Shown one piece after another: positions 54,334 through 62,418 of a stretch of DNA of 64,000 nt (position 1 is its first letter; every line of letters begins with the position of its first letter). The notes under the pieces are model-generated. The model was not told the DNA's origin. It worked only from the letters and a program-made list of their open reading frames with translations, and did no database searches. The position numbers and the translations under genes were made by a program. Where the stretch lies: assembly GCF_014635185.1 (NCBI RefSeq), contig NZ_BMCM01000001.1:1178001-1242000 (forward strand), written 5' to 3'. Source of the DNA: Microbacterium murale. Lineage in GTDB: Bacteria; Actinomycetota; Actinomycetes; Actinomycetales; Microbacteriaceae.

Positions 54334-55536
54334 ATGACCACCCACATCGACACCGACTGCGTGATCGTCGGCGGCGGACCCGCCGGGCTCATGATGGCGC
54401 TCCTTCTGCTGCGTCAGGGACTCGAGGTCACCGTCGCCGAGAAGCATGCCGACTTCCTCCGCGACTTCCGCGGCGACACCATCCACCCCTCCACCCAGGA
54501 CCTGCTCGCGGACCTCGGCCTGCTCGACGAGTTCCTCGCCCGGCCTCATGACGACATGCCTCGCGTGCGCCTGAGCTGGCAGGGCGCCGAGCTGACCCTC
54601 GCCGACTTCACCAGGCTTCCCACCCGCCGCAAGGTCATGACGTTCATGCCGCAGTGGGACTTCCTCGACCTGCTCGCGGACACCGCGGCGCAGCATCCGG
54701 GATTCCGCCTGCTCCGCTCGACCCGCATCGACGGTCTGACCCGCGAGCGCGGTGACGAGGCCGGGCGCGGCCGCATCACGGGCGTCACCGGATCCGGTCC
54801 AGACGGCGACGTCACCATCCGCGCGCGCCTCGTCATCGACGCGTCCGGTCGCGACTCCGAGATCCGCGCCGCCGCCGGGCTCACCCCGGTCGGCAGCGCC
54901 GCGGCCATGGATGTGCTGTGGTTCCGTCTCACCAGGTGCGCCGACGAGTCGTACCCCTTCATCCAGGCCGGCGACGGAATGATCATCACGATCGATCGCG
55001 GCGGATTCTTCCAGATCGCGCACGTCATCCCCGCCGGCACGTGGACCGGCTCGGACGACGACCTCGTACTGATGCGGGAGCGCATCGCGCGCATCTCGCC
55101 GCGCATGGCGGATGCCGTCGCCGCCGTCACGGCCGACGACGTGCACCTGCTGCGGGTACGGCTCGAGCGGCTGCGTCGCTGGTACGCCGACGGGATGCTG
55201 TGCATCGGCGACTCCGCGCACGCGATGTCGCCGGCGGGAGGGGTCGGCATAAACCTCGCGATTCAGGATGCTGTCGCCGCCGCCCGCATCCTCGAGCCGG
55301 TGCTGCGTGGGCGCCCGCCACGGGCGAAGGACCTGCGCCGCGTGCAGCGCCGCCGCACCTGGCCGGTGCGGATCACCCAGTTCGTGCAGCGACGGCTGCA
55401 GGGCCCGCTGATCGCGTCGCGCGCACCGGGAGCGTCATTGCCGTTCCCTCTGCGGATGCTGCGCGATCATCCGCGGCTCACCTACGTGACCGGCAGGTTC
55501 GTCGGGTTGGGAGCCCGGCCGGAGTCGATCGGGTGA
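54334..55536 (+). CDS. FAD-dependent monooxygenase (PHBH-like)
   Basis: A 400-residue class A flavoprotein. VIVGGGPAGLMMALLLLRQG binds ADP of FAD, with E in VTVAEKHAD. IDASGRDSEIR is the DG-like motif region and MLCIGDSAHAMSPAGGVGIN the second FAD motif. The first part FRGDTIHPSTQDLLADLG fits the p-hydroxybenzoate-hydroxylase class acting on aromatic or polyketide substrates. Regulated by the divergent TetR gene. Confidence 0.9.
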   Translation: MTTHIDTDCVIVGGGPAGLMMALLLLRQGLEVTVAEKHADFLRDFRGDTIHPSTQDLLADLGLLDEFLARPHDDMPRVRLSWQGAELTLADFTRLPTRRKVMTFMPQWDFLDLLADTAAQHPGFRLLRSTRIDGLTRERGDEAGRGRITGVTGSGPDGDVTIRARLVIDASGRDSEIRAAAGLTPVGSAAAMDVLWFRLTRCADESYPFIQAGDGMIITIDRGGFFQIAHVIPAGTWTGSDDDLVLMRERIARISPRMADAVAAVTADDVHLLRVRLERLRRWYADGMLCIGDSAHAMSPAGGVGINLAIQDAVAAARILEPVLRGRPPRAKDLRRVQRRRTWPVRITQFVQRRLQGPLIASRAPGASLPFPLRMLRDHPRLTYVTGRFVGLGARPESIG

Positions 55537-55548
55537 GGGTCGCAGATC

Positions 55549-55603
55549 GTTTCGACTCGCTCTGCTCGCTCAACGCGTTTCGTCTCGCTGCGCTCGCTCA
55601 ACG
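55549..55603. repeat. Tandem 27-base repeat
   Basis: Two copies (55549-55575 and 55577-55603) of GTTTCGnCTCGCT-CTCGCTCAACG differ at three positions. They lie between convergent genes. This looks like the abundant dispersed repeat of Microbacteriaceae genomes. Confidence 0.65.
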
Positions 55604-55613
55604 ACCCGCGGGG

Positions 55614-55829
55614 CTAGTCCTCCGGTTCGCCGTCGGTCTGCTCGGCGGCATCCTCAAGAACAGGAGCGACGGGGAACACGATCGACGTGGTCTGCGCACC
55701 CAGCCCGATCTCGAGCGGATCGACGGCGACGGTGTCGTCGAGCCTGTCGACGGCATCCTGATCCAAGGGCTCGCCGGGCAGCGATGCCCAGGGGCCCGGG
55801 TCGTCGGGTTTCTGCGTGAAAAGTCCCAT
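55614..55829 (-). CDS. Small acidic protein of unknown function
   Basis: A 71-residue protein starting MGLFTQKPDDPGPWASLPGE. It is strongly acidic and soluble-looking, and short of any known motif. Stop-to-start spacing of 7 bases with the PhnB-like gene suggests co-transcription. Small acidic proteins of this kind occur in related genomes. Confidence 0.7.
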   Translation of the reverse strand: MGLFTQKPDDPGPWASLPGEPLDQDAVDRLDDTVAVDPLEIGLGAQTTSIVFPVAPVLEDAAEQTDGEPED

Positions 55830-55836
55830 GAGCTCC

Positions 55837-56739
55837 TCAGAAGTCGGCGATGATGAGCTTCTTCATCTCCATCATCTTCGTGTACGAACCAGGGCGTTGC
55901 ATGAGTTCGCCTATGTTCTCCGGAACGATCTGCCAGCTCAGGCCATAGCGGTCGGCGAGCCAGCCGCACACCTCCGCCTCCGGCGCGGTGGTCAGCGCAT
56001 TCCAGTAGTGGTCGAGCTCGTCCTGATCGGCGACGCGCACTTCGAGCGAGACGCCACAGGAGAATGTGACGTCCTGCTCGACACCCGAGTCCATCATCGA
56101 GAACCACTGCCCGGCAAGCAGGAACTCGCCGAACATCACGCTGCCGGCATCCGCCGGGCCGGTCTGCGTCGGGTACTCGGCGATGAAGCCGACCTCGGCC
56201 TCGGGGAACAACGATGTGTAGAACTCCGCCGCCTCGCGTGCCTTGTTCTGTACCGGCCCGCAGAACATCAGCTGCGGGATCAGGAACGGCCGTGGCTCGC
56301 CCTCAGGGTTCGCCAGCAGCAGCTGCCAGTTGACGCCGTAGCGATCCTCGACCCACCCGTAGCACGGGCTGAACGGGTACTCACCGAGCTCCATCCGCAC
56401 TGCACCGCCGTCGGAGAGCTTCGCCCAGGTCTCGTCGAGGCTGGCGCGCGCGGCGTCGCGGTCGCCATCGAACCGCAGCGGATCGAAGTTGAGCATGAAC
56501 GACACGGACGCGTTCGGGCGGAACTCGTCACCGGCGTTGATCAGCGTGAGCAGATAGCCGTCGATCACGAGGTCGACGGTCAGGGTCCTGCCGCTGAAGT
56601 CGGCCTGCCAGTCGGGCACGTCCTCCGGGTACTGTGCACCGACGATCGCCGTGGCACCGGGGAAGACATCGGTGTAGAACTCGCCGGCCTCATCGGCGTT
56701 CTGATTGAACCAGAGGTTCGGCACGATCTTCTGCGACAT
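55837..56739 (-). CDS. PhnB-like VOC family protein (two domains)
   Basis: A 300-residue protein with two copies of the PhnB-type vicinal-oxygen-chelate fold. Copy one starts KIVPNLWFNQNADEAGEFYT and copy two LIPQLMFCGPVQNKAREAAE. Each has CGWVEDRYGV-like text (GWVEDRYGVNWQLL and CGWLADRYGLSWQIV). Metal binding is uncertain, because the usual H/E ligands are not obvious. Function unknown. Confidence 0.88.
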   Translation of the reverse strand: MSQKIVPNLWFNQNADEAGEFYTDVFPGATAIVGAQYPEDVPDWQADFSGRTLTVDLVIDGYLLTLINAGDEFRPNASVSFMLNFDPLRFDGDRDAARASLDETWAKLSDGGAVRMELGEYPFSPCYGWVEDRYGVNWQLLLANPEGEPRPFLIPQLMFCGPVQNKAREAAEFYTSLFPEAEVGFIAEYPTQTGPADAGSVMFGEFLLAGQWFSMMDSGVEQDVTFSCGVSLEVRVADQDELDHYWNALTTAPEAEVCGWLADRYGLSWQIVPENIGELMQRPGSYTKMMEMKKLIIADF

Positions 56740-56868
56740 GACAGCTCCTTTGCTGCGGACGGTTCGCCTGTCTGATCCGGCGCACCCTCATCGAATCCAG
56801 AGTGCGCCGCCGATGCCCGCGAAACAAGGGGCTTCTCACGGCCTGACGCACTTGTCTAGGGTGGGACG

Positions 56869-57954
56869 ATGCCTTCTTTCTTCGGCTCGATTGCATCCGC
56901 CGGTTCTGACGTGGGCTGGGCCGCGTGGGTGGAGGCGATCGTCGCCCTGCTCATCGCTGTCGCGATCGTGGCGGTGGTCGTCATCGGCGTCCGGTTCGGG
57001 GCCGGTCGCGCCCGTGGACGCTCGGCGTGGATCGGCGAACTCGAGCGCCGCATCCGCGTGCCAGGGATGATCCTCGCGTTCCTGATCGCGGTATGGATCA
57101 CGTGCGCGGTCACTGCACCATCAACTCTGTCGTGGTGGCCGGTGTTGCAGCGCATTCTGCTGATCGCGGTCGTGCTCGTCGGCGCATGGCTGCTGTCGAC
57201 GGTCGTCACGTTCGGCATGGAACGGCTCATGCAGTACGACAGCCGCCGCGACGCCACGAGCCCTGAGGCTCGGCGGCGCCAGACGCAGCTGACCGTCCTG
57301 AACCGTCTCGCTGTCGTGCTGATCTCGATCATCGCGATCGGTGCCGTGCTGTTCTCCTTCCCCGAGGTCAGAGCGGTGGGCACCAGCATCCTGGCGTCCG
57401 CCGGCGTCGTCAGCATCATCGCCGGGCTCGCCGCGCAGTCCACCCTCGGCAACCTCATCGCGGGTGTGCAGATCGCGTTCACGGATGCCATCCGCGTCGG
57501 CGACGTCGTCGTCATCGAGGGCGAGTGGGGCCGCATCGGCGAGATCAACCTGTCATACGTCGTCGTCTACATCTGGGACGAGCGGCGACTCATCCTGCCG
57601 TGCACCTACTTCACGTCCCAGCCCGTCGAGAGCTGGACGAGGCGATCGGAGAAGATCCTCGGCACCGTCTACATGGACCTCGACTGGCGGGTGCCGGTGG
57701 ATGCTGTGCGCGAGAAGTTCATGGAGATCATCGAGGCCTCGGACGCCTGGGACCGGCGCTCGGCGAACGTGCTGGTCACCGGATCAGAGGGCGGACACGT
57801 CACGCTGCGCTTCAAGATCTCGGCCGCGAACTCCGATGACCAGTGGGATCTGCGCTGCCTCGTGCGGGAGAAGATCATGACCTGGCTGCAGCAGGAGCAT
57901 CCGGAGGCCCTGCCCGTCACCCGGGTGACGTTGGAGGGCAGCTCGGATCGCTGA
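56869..57954 (+). CDS. MscS-family mechanosensitive ion channel
   Basis: A 361-residue membrane protein. Three hydrophobic segments lie at about 15-42, 62-82 and 90-112, then a pore-lining helix. IIAGLAAQSTLGNLIAGVQI and IRVGDVVVIEGEWGRIGEIN are the MscS core motifs. The C-terminal domain forms the cytoplasmic cage. It opens under hypo-osmotic membrane tension. Confidence 0.93.
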   Translation: MPSFFGSIASAGSDVGWAAWVEAIVALLIAVAIVAVVVIGVRFGAGRARGRSAWIGELERRIRVPGMILAFLIAVWITCAVTAPSTLSWWPVLQRILLIAVVLVGAWLLSTVVTFGMERLMQYDSRRDATSPEARRRQTQLTVLNRLAVVLISIIAIGAVLFSFPEVRAVGTSILASAGVVSIIAGLAAQSTLGNLIAGVQIAFTDAIRVGDVVVIEGEWGRIGEINLSYVVVYIWDERRLILPCTYFTSQPVESWTRRSEKILGTVYMDLDWRVPVDAVREKFMEIIEASDAWDRRSANVLVTGSEGGHVTLRFKISAANSDDQWDLRCLVREKIMTWLQQEHPEALPVTRVTLEGSSDR

Positions 57955-57965
57955 GCGAGGTACAC

Positions 57966-58018
57966 CTGTCGGTCGATTTCTACGGATGTCGGTCAGGATC
58001 GGCGATTTCGACCGACAG
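57966..58018. repeat. Intergenic hairpin repeat, copy 1
   Basis: Outer arms CTGTCGGTCGA (57966-57976) and TCGACCGACAG (58008-58018) pair perfectly. The loop holds the family core TACGGATGTCGG (57981-57992). It lies 12 bases after the mscS stop, where it could also act as a terminator. Confidence 0.6.
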
Positions 58019-58078
58019 ATGTGGATCTCGACCGACGAGTGTGCCGAAATGGGGAGTCGAACCTCGGTATGTTGTGGA

Positions 58079-58462
58079 TCACGGTGCCGTGGCCGCGCGA
58101 ACCGCCTCGACCAGTTGCCGCCACGGACCTTCGAGGGCCGACTCGGGCAGCTCGCGCTCAAGCTGCGCCGCGGGCGTGCGGGCCTGGATGCTCCAGACAA
58201 AGCGGTCTGCTCCGCGCGGGGGCGAGTCGGACGGGGACGGACTGGGCAGGGGCGAGCCGGACGACGAACGGCTGGACTCTGACGAATCCGGTGCATCCCA
58301 CGGACAGCGATCGATCAACTCGATCCAGCGGGGCGCCTCTTCGCGGGGCGGTTCGACCTGCCAGCGCCGCCTGATGCCGGCCACACCGCCGGTGCGGATG
58401 ACGATGATGAGGAAGCCGGGCTCCTCGTCCGGATGATCACTCGGCGGGGCTACGTCGCGCAT
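58079..58462 (-). CDS. Emfourin-type inhibitor of the M4 protease
   Basis: About 127 residues. GFLIIVIRTGGVAGIRRRWQ is the emfourin (protealysin inhibitor, M4in) start. The middle is Ser/Pro-rich. The start ATG 58462 lies inside the end of the protease gene, so the pair is translationally coupled, as in protealysin operons. The inhibitor binds the mature protease in a 1:1 complex in known cases. ATG sits directly after GGAGG, which is tight but usable. Confidence 0.85.
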   Translation of the reverse strand: MRDVAPPSDHPDEEPGFLIIVIRTGGVAGIRRRWQVEPPREEAPRWIELIDRCPWDAPDSSESSRSSSGSPLPSPSPSDSPPRGADRFVWSIQARTPAAQLERELPESALEGPWRQLVEAVRAATAP

Positions 58463-59489
58463 CCTCCAAGACTCCCACGGTGGTCCACGCTGCGCGAGTG
58501 GCTGTGGCGACCTCTTCATCGACGGCGGCGGCGATCGTCGCATCCGCGAATTCTCGGAAACTCGCCGTACTCACCAGACCGCCGGTCAGGGCCTTGTACC
58601 AGGTGAGACCCGCGCGCTCCCACGCGTTGCCGCCGAGCGTCGTCGCCGTGAGGGCGAACGCGCGGTTCGGGATGCCGGAGTTGATGTGCACGCCGCCGTT
58701 GTCCTCCGTCGTCTGCACGAAGTCGCTCATGTGCGCGGGCTGCGGATCCTTTCCGAGCTCATCGTCGTCGTACGCGGTGCCGGGTTCGAGCATCGACCGC
58801 AAGGCTGTGCCCTGCACCTCTTCGGTGAAGATGCCTGCGCCGATCAACCAGCTCGCCTGGTCTGCGGTCTGCCCTTCGCTGTACTGCTCGGTGAGCGCGC
58901 CGAACACGTCGGCGATCGACTCGTTGAGCGCACCGGGCTGGCCCTGGTACTCGAGGCCGGCGGTGTGCTGGATGACGCCGTGCGCGAGTTCATGGCCGAT
59001 GACGGTGATCGAACCGGTGAAGCCGCGGAACACCTCGCCGTCGCCGTCGCCGAAGACCATGCGCTCGCCGTCCCAGAAGGCGTTGTCGTAGTCGACGCCG
59101 TAGTGCACCGTCGCATCCAGAGGGGCGCCGGCACCGTCGAGGGAGTTGCGCTGGAATGCGCCGAGCAGCATCTCGAACGTCGCGCCGAGTCCGTCGAATG
59201 CCTCATTCACCGACGCGTCGTCGACGGCGGCATCGTCTTCAGCGCGTACGACGACGCCCGGCAGCGTCTCGGAGTTCTGCGCGTCGCTGATCGTGCGGTT
59301 CGGAGCATCCGACAGCTCGGCGACGAGATCACCCTGGTCGTCGATCGAGAGATTGATGCGCGCGCGGAAGGTCGGACGGCCGGCGAGCAGGGTCTGACGC
59401 GCGGCATCCGCCGCCCGGGGAAAGCGCCCCGACTCGGCCAGGCGGGCGAGGAGGTATGCCGGGATGATGCCGTACGCGCTGTCGTTCAT
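58437..59489 (-). CDS. Protealysin-like M4 metallopeptidase
   Basis: A 350-residue zinc protease. The motif is HELAH (H166, E167, H170), the third ligand is E190 in GALNESIADVFG, and VHINSGIPNRAF is the substrate histidine region. The N-terminus GIIPAYLLARL resembles the PPL motif of the short protealysin propeptide, with A for the second P. There is no signal peptide, so it is exported non-classically or acts inside. The gene overlaps the emfourin-like gene by 26 bases. Confidence 0.93.
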   Translation of the reverse strand: MNDSAYGIIPAYLLARLAESGRFPRAADAARQTLLAGRPTFRARINLSIDDQGDLVAELSDAPNRTISDAQNSETLPGVVVRAEDDAAVDDASVNEAFDGLGATFEMLLGAFQRNSLDGAGAPLDATVHYGVDYDNAFWDGERMVFGDGDGEVFRGFTGSITVIGHELAHGVIQHTAGLEYQGQPGALNESIADVFGALTEQYSEGQTADQASWLIGAGIFTEEVQGTALRSMLEPGTAYDDDELGKDPQPAHMSDFVQTTEDNGGVHINSGIPNRAFALTATTLGGNAWERAGLTWYKALTGGLVSTASFREFADATIAAAVDEEVATATRAAWTTVGVLEDARRSPAE

Positions 59490-59554
59490 ACCGGCGACGA
59501 TACGCCGGGGTGGAGACACTGTCACTCGCGGCGGCTTCTCCCAGCCCACTCGCG

Positions 59555-59568
59555 TAAAATCAGCCCAA
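59555..59568 (+). promoter_or_regulatory. Leaderless promoter of the zinc-finger SDR
   Basis: TAAAAT (59555-59560) is followed by seven bases and then the ATG at 59568, the standard spacing of leaderless actinobacterial transcripts. No clear -35 is needed or seen. Confidence 0.65.
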
Positions 59569-61085
59569 TGACCGATGCGCCCGCTGCCGACACCTCTGAA
59601 TTCGGCGACGGCCTCGACCCGACTGATCTCGAGACGGTGCTGCGCGTACTCGCCTCGATGGACCAGCTCGATGAGCAGCATCCCGACTACGTCGCCGTCC
59701 GCCGCGCGACCGCAGCGATGTTCAAGGCCGTCAAGCGCGTGCGCCGCAAGGAGATCCGCGACGCGATCGCCGAGGCCGACAAGGCCGTCGTCGCGAACAC
59801 CGCCACCGGCGCCCCCGACCGCATCGACGACGAGACCCGCGGCAACGATCTGAAGACGACGGTGGATGCTCCGATCGCGGGCGAGCTGCTCAAGCCCCGC
59901 AACTGCTACATCTGCAAGCAGCCGTATACGCTCGTCGACGCCTTCTACCACCAGCTCTGCCCCGACTGCGCGCGCTTCAGCCACGGCAAGCGCAACGCCC
60001 GCACCGACCTGAGCGGCAAGCGTGCACTGCTCACCGGCGGCCGGGCGAAGATCGGCATGCACATCGCGCTGCGGCTGCTGCGCGACGGAGCGCACACGAC
60101 CATCACCACGCGGTTCCCGCGCGACGCCGTTCGGCGGTTCTCGTCCCTGCCGGACTCGGCCGACTGGCTGCACCGCCTGCGCGTGGTCGGCATCGACCTG
60201 CGCGACCCCGCCCAGGTGATCGCGCTCGCCGATTCGGTCGCGGCCCAGGGGCCGCTCGACATCCTCATCAACAACGCCGCGCAGACCGTCAGGCGCTCGC
60301 CGGGTGCGTATTCCTTGTTGGCGGATGCTGAGATGCAGCCGTTGCCCGACGGACCGCTGCCCGAGATGGAGACCTTCGGGCACACGGTCGATCCGCACCC
60401 ACAGGCGCTGCAGGCGTCCGTCGACTCGAATCCGCTGCTCTCGGTCGCGGCTCTCGGCGGCACCGTGGCGGAGCAGGGTGGCCAGGCGCTGACGGCCGAA
60501 GACCTCGCCAGGCTCGCGATGGCACCGGGGTCGTCGTCGCTGGAGAAGCACGCCGACGGCAGCGCGATCGACGCCGGCGGACTCGTCCCAGACATCAACC
60601 GCGTCAACAGCTGGGTGCAGTCGGTCGAGCAGGTCGATCCGCTCGAGATGCTCGAGGTGCAGCTCGCGAACACCACCGCGCCGTTCCTTCTGATCAGCCG
60701 GCTGCGGGCGTCGATGGCCGCGTCCTCCGCGCACCGCAAGTACGTGGTGAACGTCTCCGCGATGGAGGGGCAGTTCTCGCGCCGTTACAAAGGCCCTGGA
60801 CACCCGCACACCAACATGGCCAAGGCGGCACTGAACATGCTCACGCGCACCAGTGCCGGCGAGATGCTCGAGACCGACGGCATCCTGATGACCGCCGTCG
60901 ACACCGGCTGGATCACGGATGAGCGCCCGCACCACACCAAGGTGCGCCTCGCCGAGGAGGGCTTCCACGCCCCGCTCGACCTCGTCGACGGCGCCGCGCG
61001 TGTGTACGACCCGATCGTGCAGGGCGAGGCAGGCGTCGATGTGCACGGGGTGTTCCTGAAGGACTACAAGCCGAACCCGTGGTGA
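59568..61085 (+). CDS. Zinc-finger-fused SDR family protein
   Basis: A 505-residue fusion. Residues 1-105 are a charged helical region. C113-C116 and C131-C134 (NCYICKQPY then LCPDCARFSH) form a likely zinc ribbon. The SDR domain starts with ALLTGGRAKIGMHIALRLL and DILINNAAQTVRRSPGAYSL; a long insert (about 250-330) follows before the NVSAMEGQFSRRYKGPGHPH segment. The usual catalytic Tyr-x3-Lys is not clean, so enzymatic activity is doubtful. Unknown function. Confidence 0.82.
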   Translation: MTDAPAADTSEFGDGLDPTDLETVLRVLASMDQLDEQHPDYVAVRRATAAMFKAVKRVRRKEIRDAIAEADKAVVANTATGAPDRIDDETRGNDLKTTVDAPIAGELLKPRNCYICKQPYTLVDAFYHQLCPDCARFSHGKRNARTDLSGKRALLTGGRAKIGMHIALRLLRDGAHTTITTRFPRDAVRRFSSLPDSADWLHRLRVVGIDLRDPAQVIALADSVAAQGPLDILINNAAQTVRRSPGAYSLLADAEMQPLPDGPLPEMETFGHTVDPHPQALQASVDSNPLLSVAALGGTVAEQGGQALTAEDLARLAMAPGSSSLEKHADGSAIDAGGLVPDINRVNSWVQSVEQVDPLEMLEVQLANTTAPFLLISRLRASMAASSAHRKYVVNVSAMEGQFSRRYKGPGHPHTNMAKAALNMLTRTSAGEMLETDGILMTAVDTGWITDERPHHTKVRLAEEGFHAPLDLVDGAARVYDPIVQGEAGVDVHGVFLKDYKPNPW

Positions 61086-61138
61086 GCCGGGCGGCGGTGA
61101 GGCGGGCGGGTGTGCCGGCATCCGCTCTGTTAGGCACG

Positions 61139-61204
61139 TCGGAGGGTGTTGCACCTGACGGACCTTTTCGGCTGAATCCTCCGACATCCGTAACATGCTC
61201 CGAC
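61139..61204. repeat. Intergenic hairpin repeat, copy 2
   Basis: Arms 61139-61151 and 61192-61204 pair at 11 of 13 positions. On the minus strand the core reads TACGGATGTCGGAGGATTCA (61173-61192). It lies between the convergent SDR and HxlR genes. Confidence 0.55.
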
Positions 61205-61229
61205 GGATGCAACAGGGCGGCCTCGCCAC

Positions 61230-61568
61230 TCAGTGCGCGGGGACCTCGAGGTTCGCTGACGCCCACTGGCCGAGCTGGCTGAGGATGGGCAGCAGCCCCT
61301 CGCCGCTTGCAGTCAGCGCGTATGACACCGTGACCGGAGGGCCGGCGTCGACGGTGCGGGCGACGAGTCCCGCCTGAGTGAGCTCGGCGAGTCGGTCTGA
61401 GAGCACGGTGTCGCTGATGCCGGCGACAGCGCGGCGCAGGGCGACGAAGGTCGAAGGTCCGCCGCCGAGGGTCGACACGATCATGCCGTTCCAGCGTTTT
61501 CCGAGCACGCTGAACGCCAGCGTGACTGCGGCGTCACACATCTGGATCTCGGTCTCGGCCTCGGCCAT
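61230..61568 (-). CDS. HxlR-family transcriptional regulator
   Basis: A 112-residue winged-helix regulator. AFSVLGKRWNGMIVSTLGGG and FVALRRAVAGISDTVLSDRL, then ELTQAGLVARTVDAGPPVTV, are the HxlR pattern. There is one cysteine (C11), in the position used for redox or aldehyde sensing in some members. It is divergent from an NAD(P)H oxidoreductase gene over a perfect inverted repeat. Confidence 0.92.
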   Translation of the reverse strand: MAEAETEIQMCDAAVTLAFSVLGKRWNGMIVSTLGGGPSTFVALRRAVAGISDTVLSDRLAELTQAGLVARTVDAGPPVTVSYALTASGEGLLPILSQLGQWASANLEVPAH

Positions 61569-61599
61569 GCCCCCATCATACCTGTGCTACGTTAACGCA

Positions 61600-61624
61600 A
61601 GTCGCTAAGAAAAACCTAGCGACT
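61600..61624. promoter_or_regulatory. HxlR operator
   Basis: AGTCGCTA (61600-61607) and TAGCGACT (61617-61624) are a perfect inverted repeat with a 9-base spacer, between the two divergent genes. Confidence 0.75.
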
Positions 61625-61644
61625 CCGAAAACGAAAGGTCTCGC

Positions 61645-62301
61645 ATGTCCCTGTTCCGTCTGGATGCCAGCATCCTCCCCGCCACATCCGCCAGCCGCTC
61701 GCTCGCCGATCTCGTGGAGGCGGAATGGACGGCATCCCACCCCGACTCGATCGTGACCAGGCGCGACCTCGCGGCCGACCCGGTTCCGGCGACGGTGTGG
61801 GCGGATGCTGTCACGTCGAAGTTCGTGGCAGAAGACCAGCGCAGCGCGCAGCAGAACGAGGCCCGCGCCCTCGCGACCACGGTCGCCGACGAGCTGATCG
61901 ACGCCGACGCCCTGCTGTTCGCCGTGCCGCTGTACAACTACGGCGTCTCCCAGCACTTCAAGACCTGGTTCGACCTCGCCTACACCGATCCCCGCATCGA
62001 CCCGGAGGGCACCGCGTTGAACGGCAAGCCCGCGACGCTGGTCACCGTGCTGGGCGGCAACTACGCGCCCGGTACGCCCAAGGAGGGCTGGGATCACTCC
62101 ACCGGCTGGCTGCGCCGCGTGCTCGAAGACGTCTGGGGCCTCGACCTGCGCGTCGTGCAGCGCCCGTTCACCCTCGTCGGCGTCAACCCGGCGATGGATG
62201 CGTTCACGGATGTCGCGAACGAGCTGAAGGACGAGGCCGAGAAGTCGGCACGTGTGTACGGGCAGGAGCTCGCCGCGACGCGCGGTACCAAGGTCGCCTG
62301 A
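61645..62301 (+). CDS. FMN-dependent NADH-azoreductase-like oxidoreductase
   Basis: A 218-residue flavodoxin-fold protein. FRLDASILPATSASRSLADL is the AzoR-like phosphate-binding start, and LLFAVPLYNYGVSQHFKTWF the FMN-binding strand. It reduces quinones or azo compounds with NAD(P)H. The neighbouring HxlR regulator probably induces it on electrophile or quinone stress. GAAAGG lies seven bases before the ATG. Confidence 0.9.
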   Translation: MSLFRLDASILPATSASRSLADLVEAEWTASHPDSIVTRRDLAADPVPATVWADAVTSKFVAEDQRSAQQNEARALATTVADELIDADALLFAVPLYNYGVSQHFKTWFDLAYTDPRIDPEGTALNGKPATLVTVLGGNYAPGTPKEGWDHSTGWLRRVLEDVWGLDLRVVQRPFTLVGVNPAMDAFTDVANELKDEAEKSARVYGQELAATRGTKVA

Positions 62302-62320
62302 AGCGCCGGCGAATCCGGCC

Positions 62321-62403
62321 GACACTCTGGGGGTCGGATTCACGGATGTCGGACGATCTTCGCCGATCAGTCCGACATTCGTAATTCCGACCCCCAAGGT
62401 GTC
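62321..62403. repeat. Intergenic hairpin repeat, copy 3
   Basis: Two 34-base arms (62321-62354 and 62370-62403) pair at 29 of 34 positions. The core CACGGATGTCGGAC is at 62341-62354. It lies between the convergent NAD(P)H oxidoreductase and epoxide hydrolase genes and may end transcription from both sides. Confidence 0.7.
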
Positions 62404-62418
62404 CGACAAAAGTCGCGC

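Noticed and set aside
59490-61229. 930-residue frame including the M4 protease
   Set aside because: The first 580 residues are the antisense shadow of the zinc-finger SDR gene; the protease starts at 59489.
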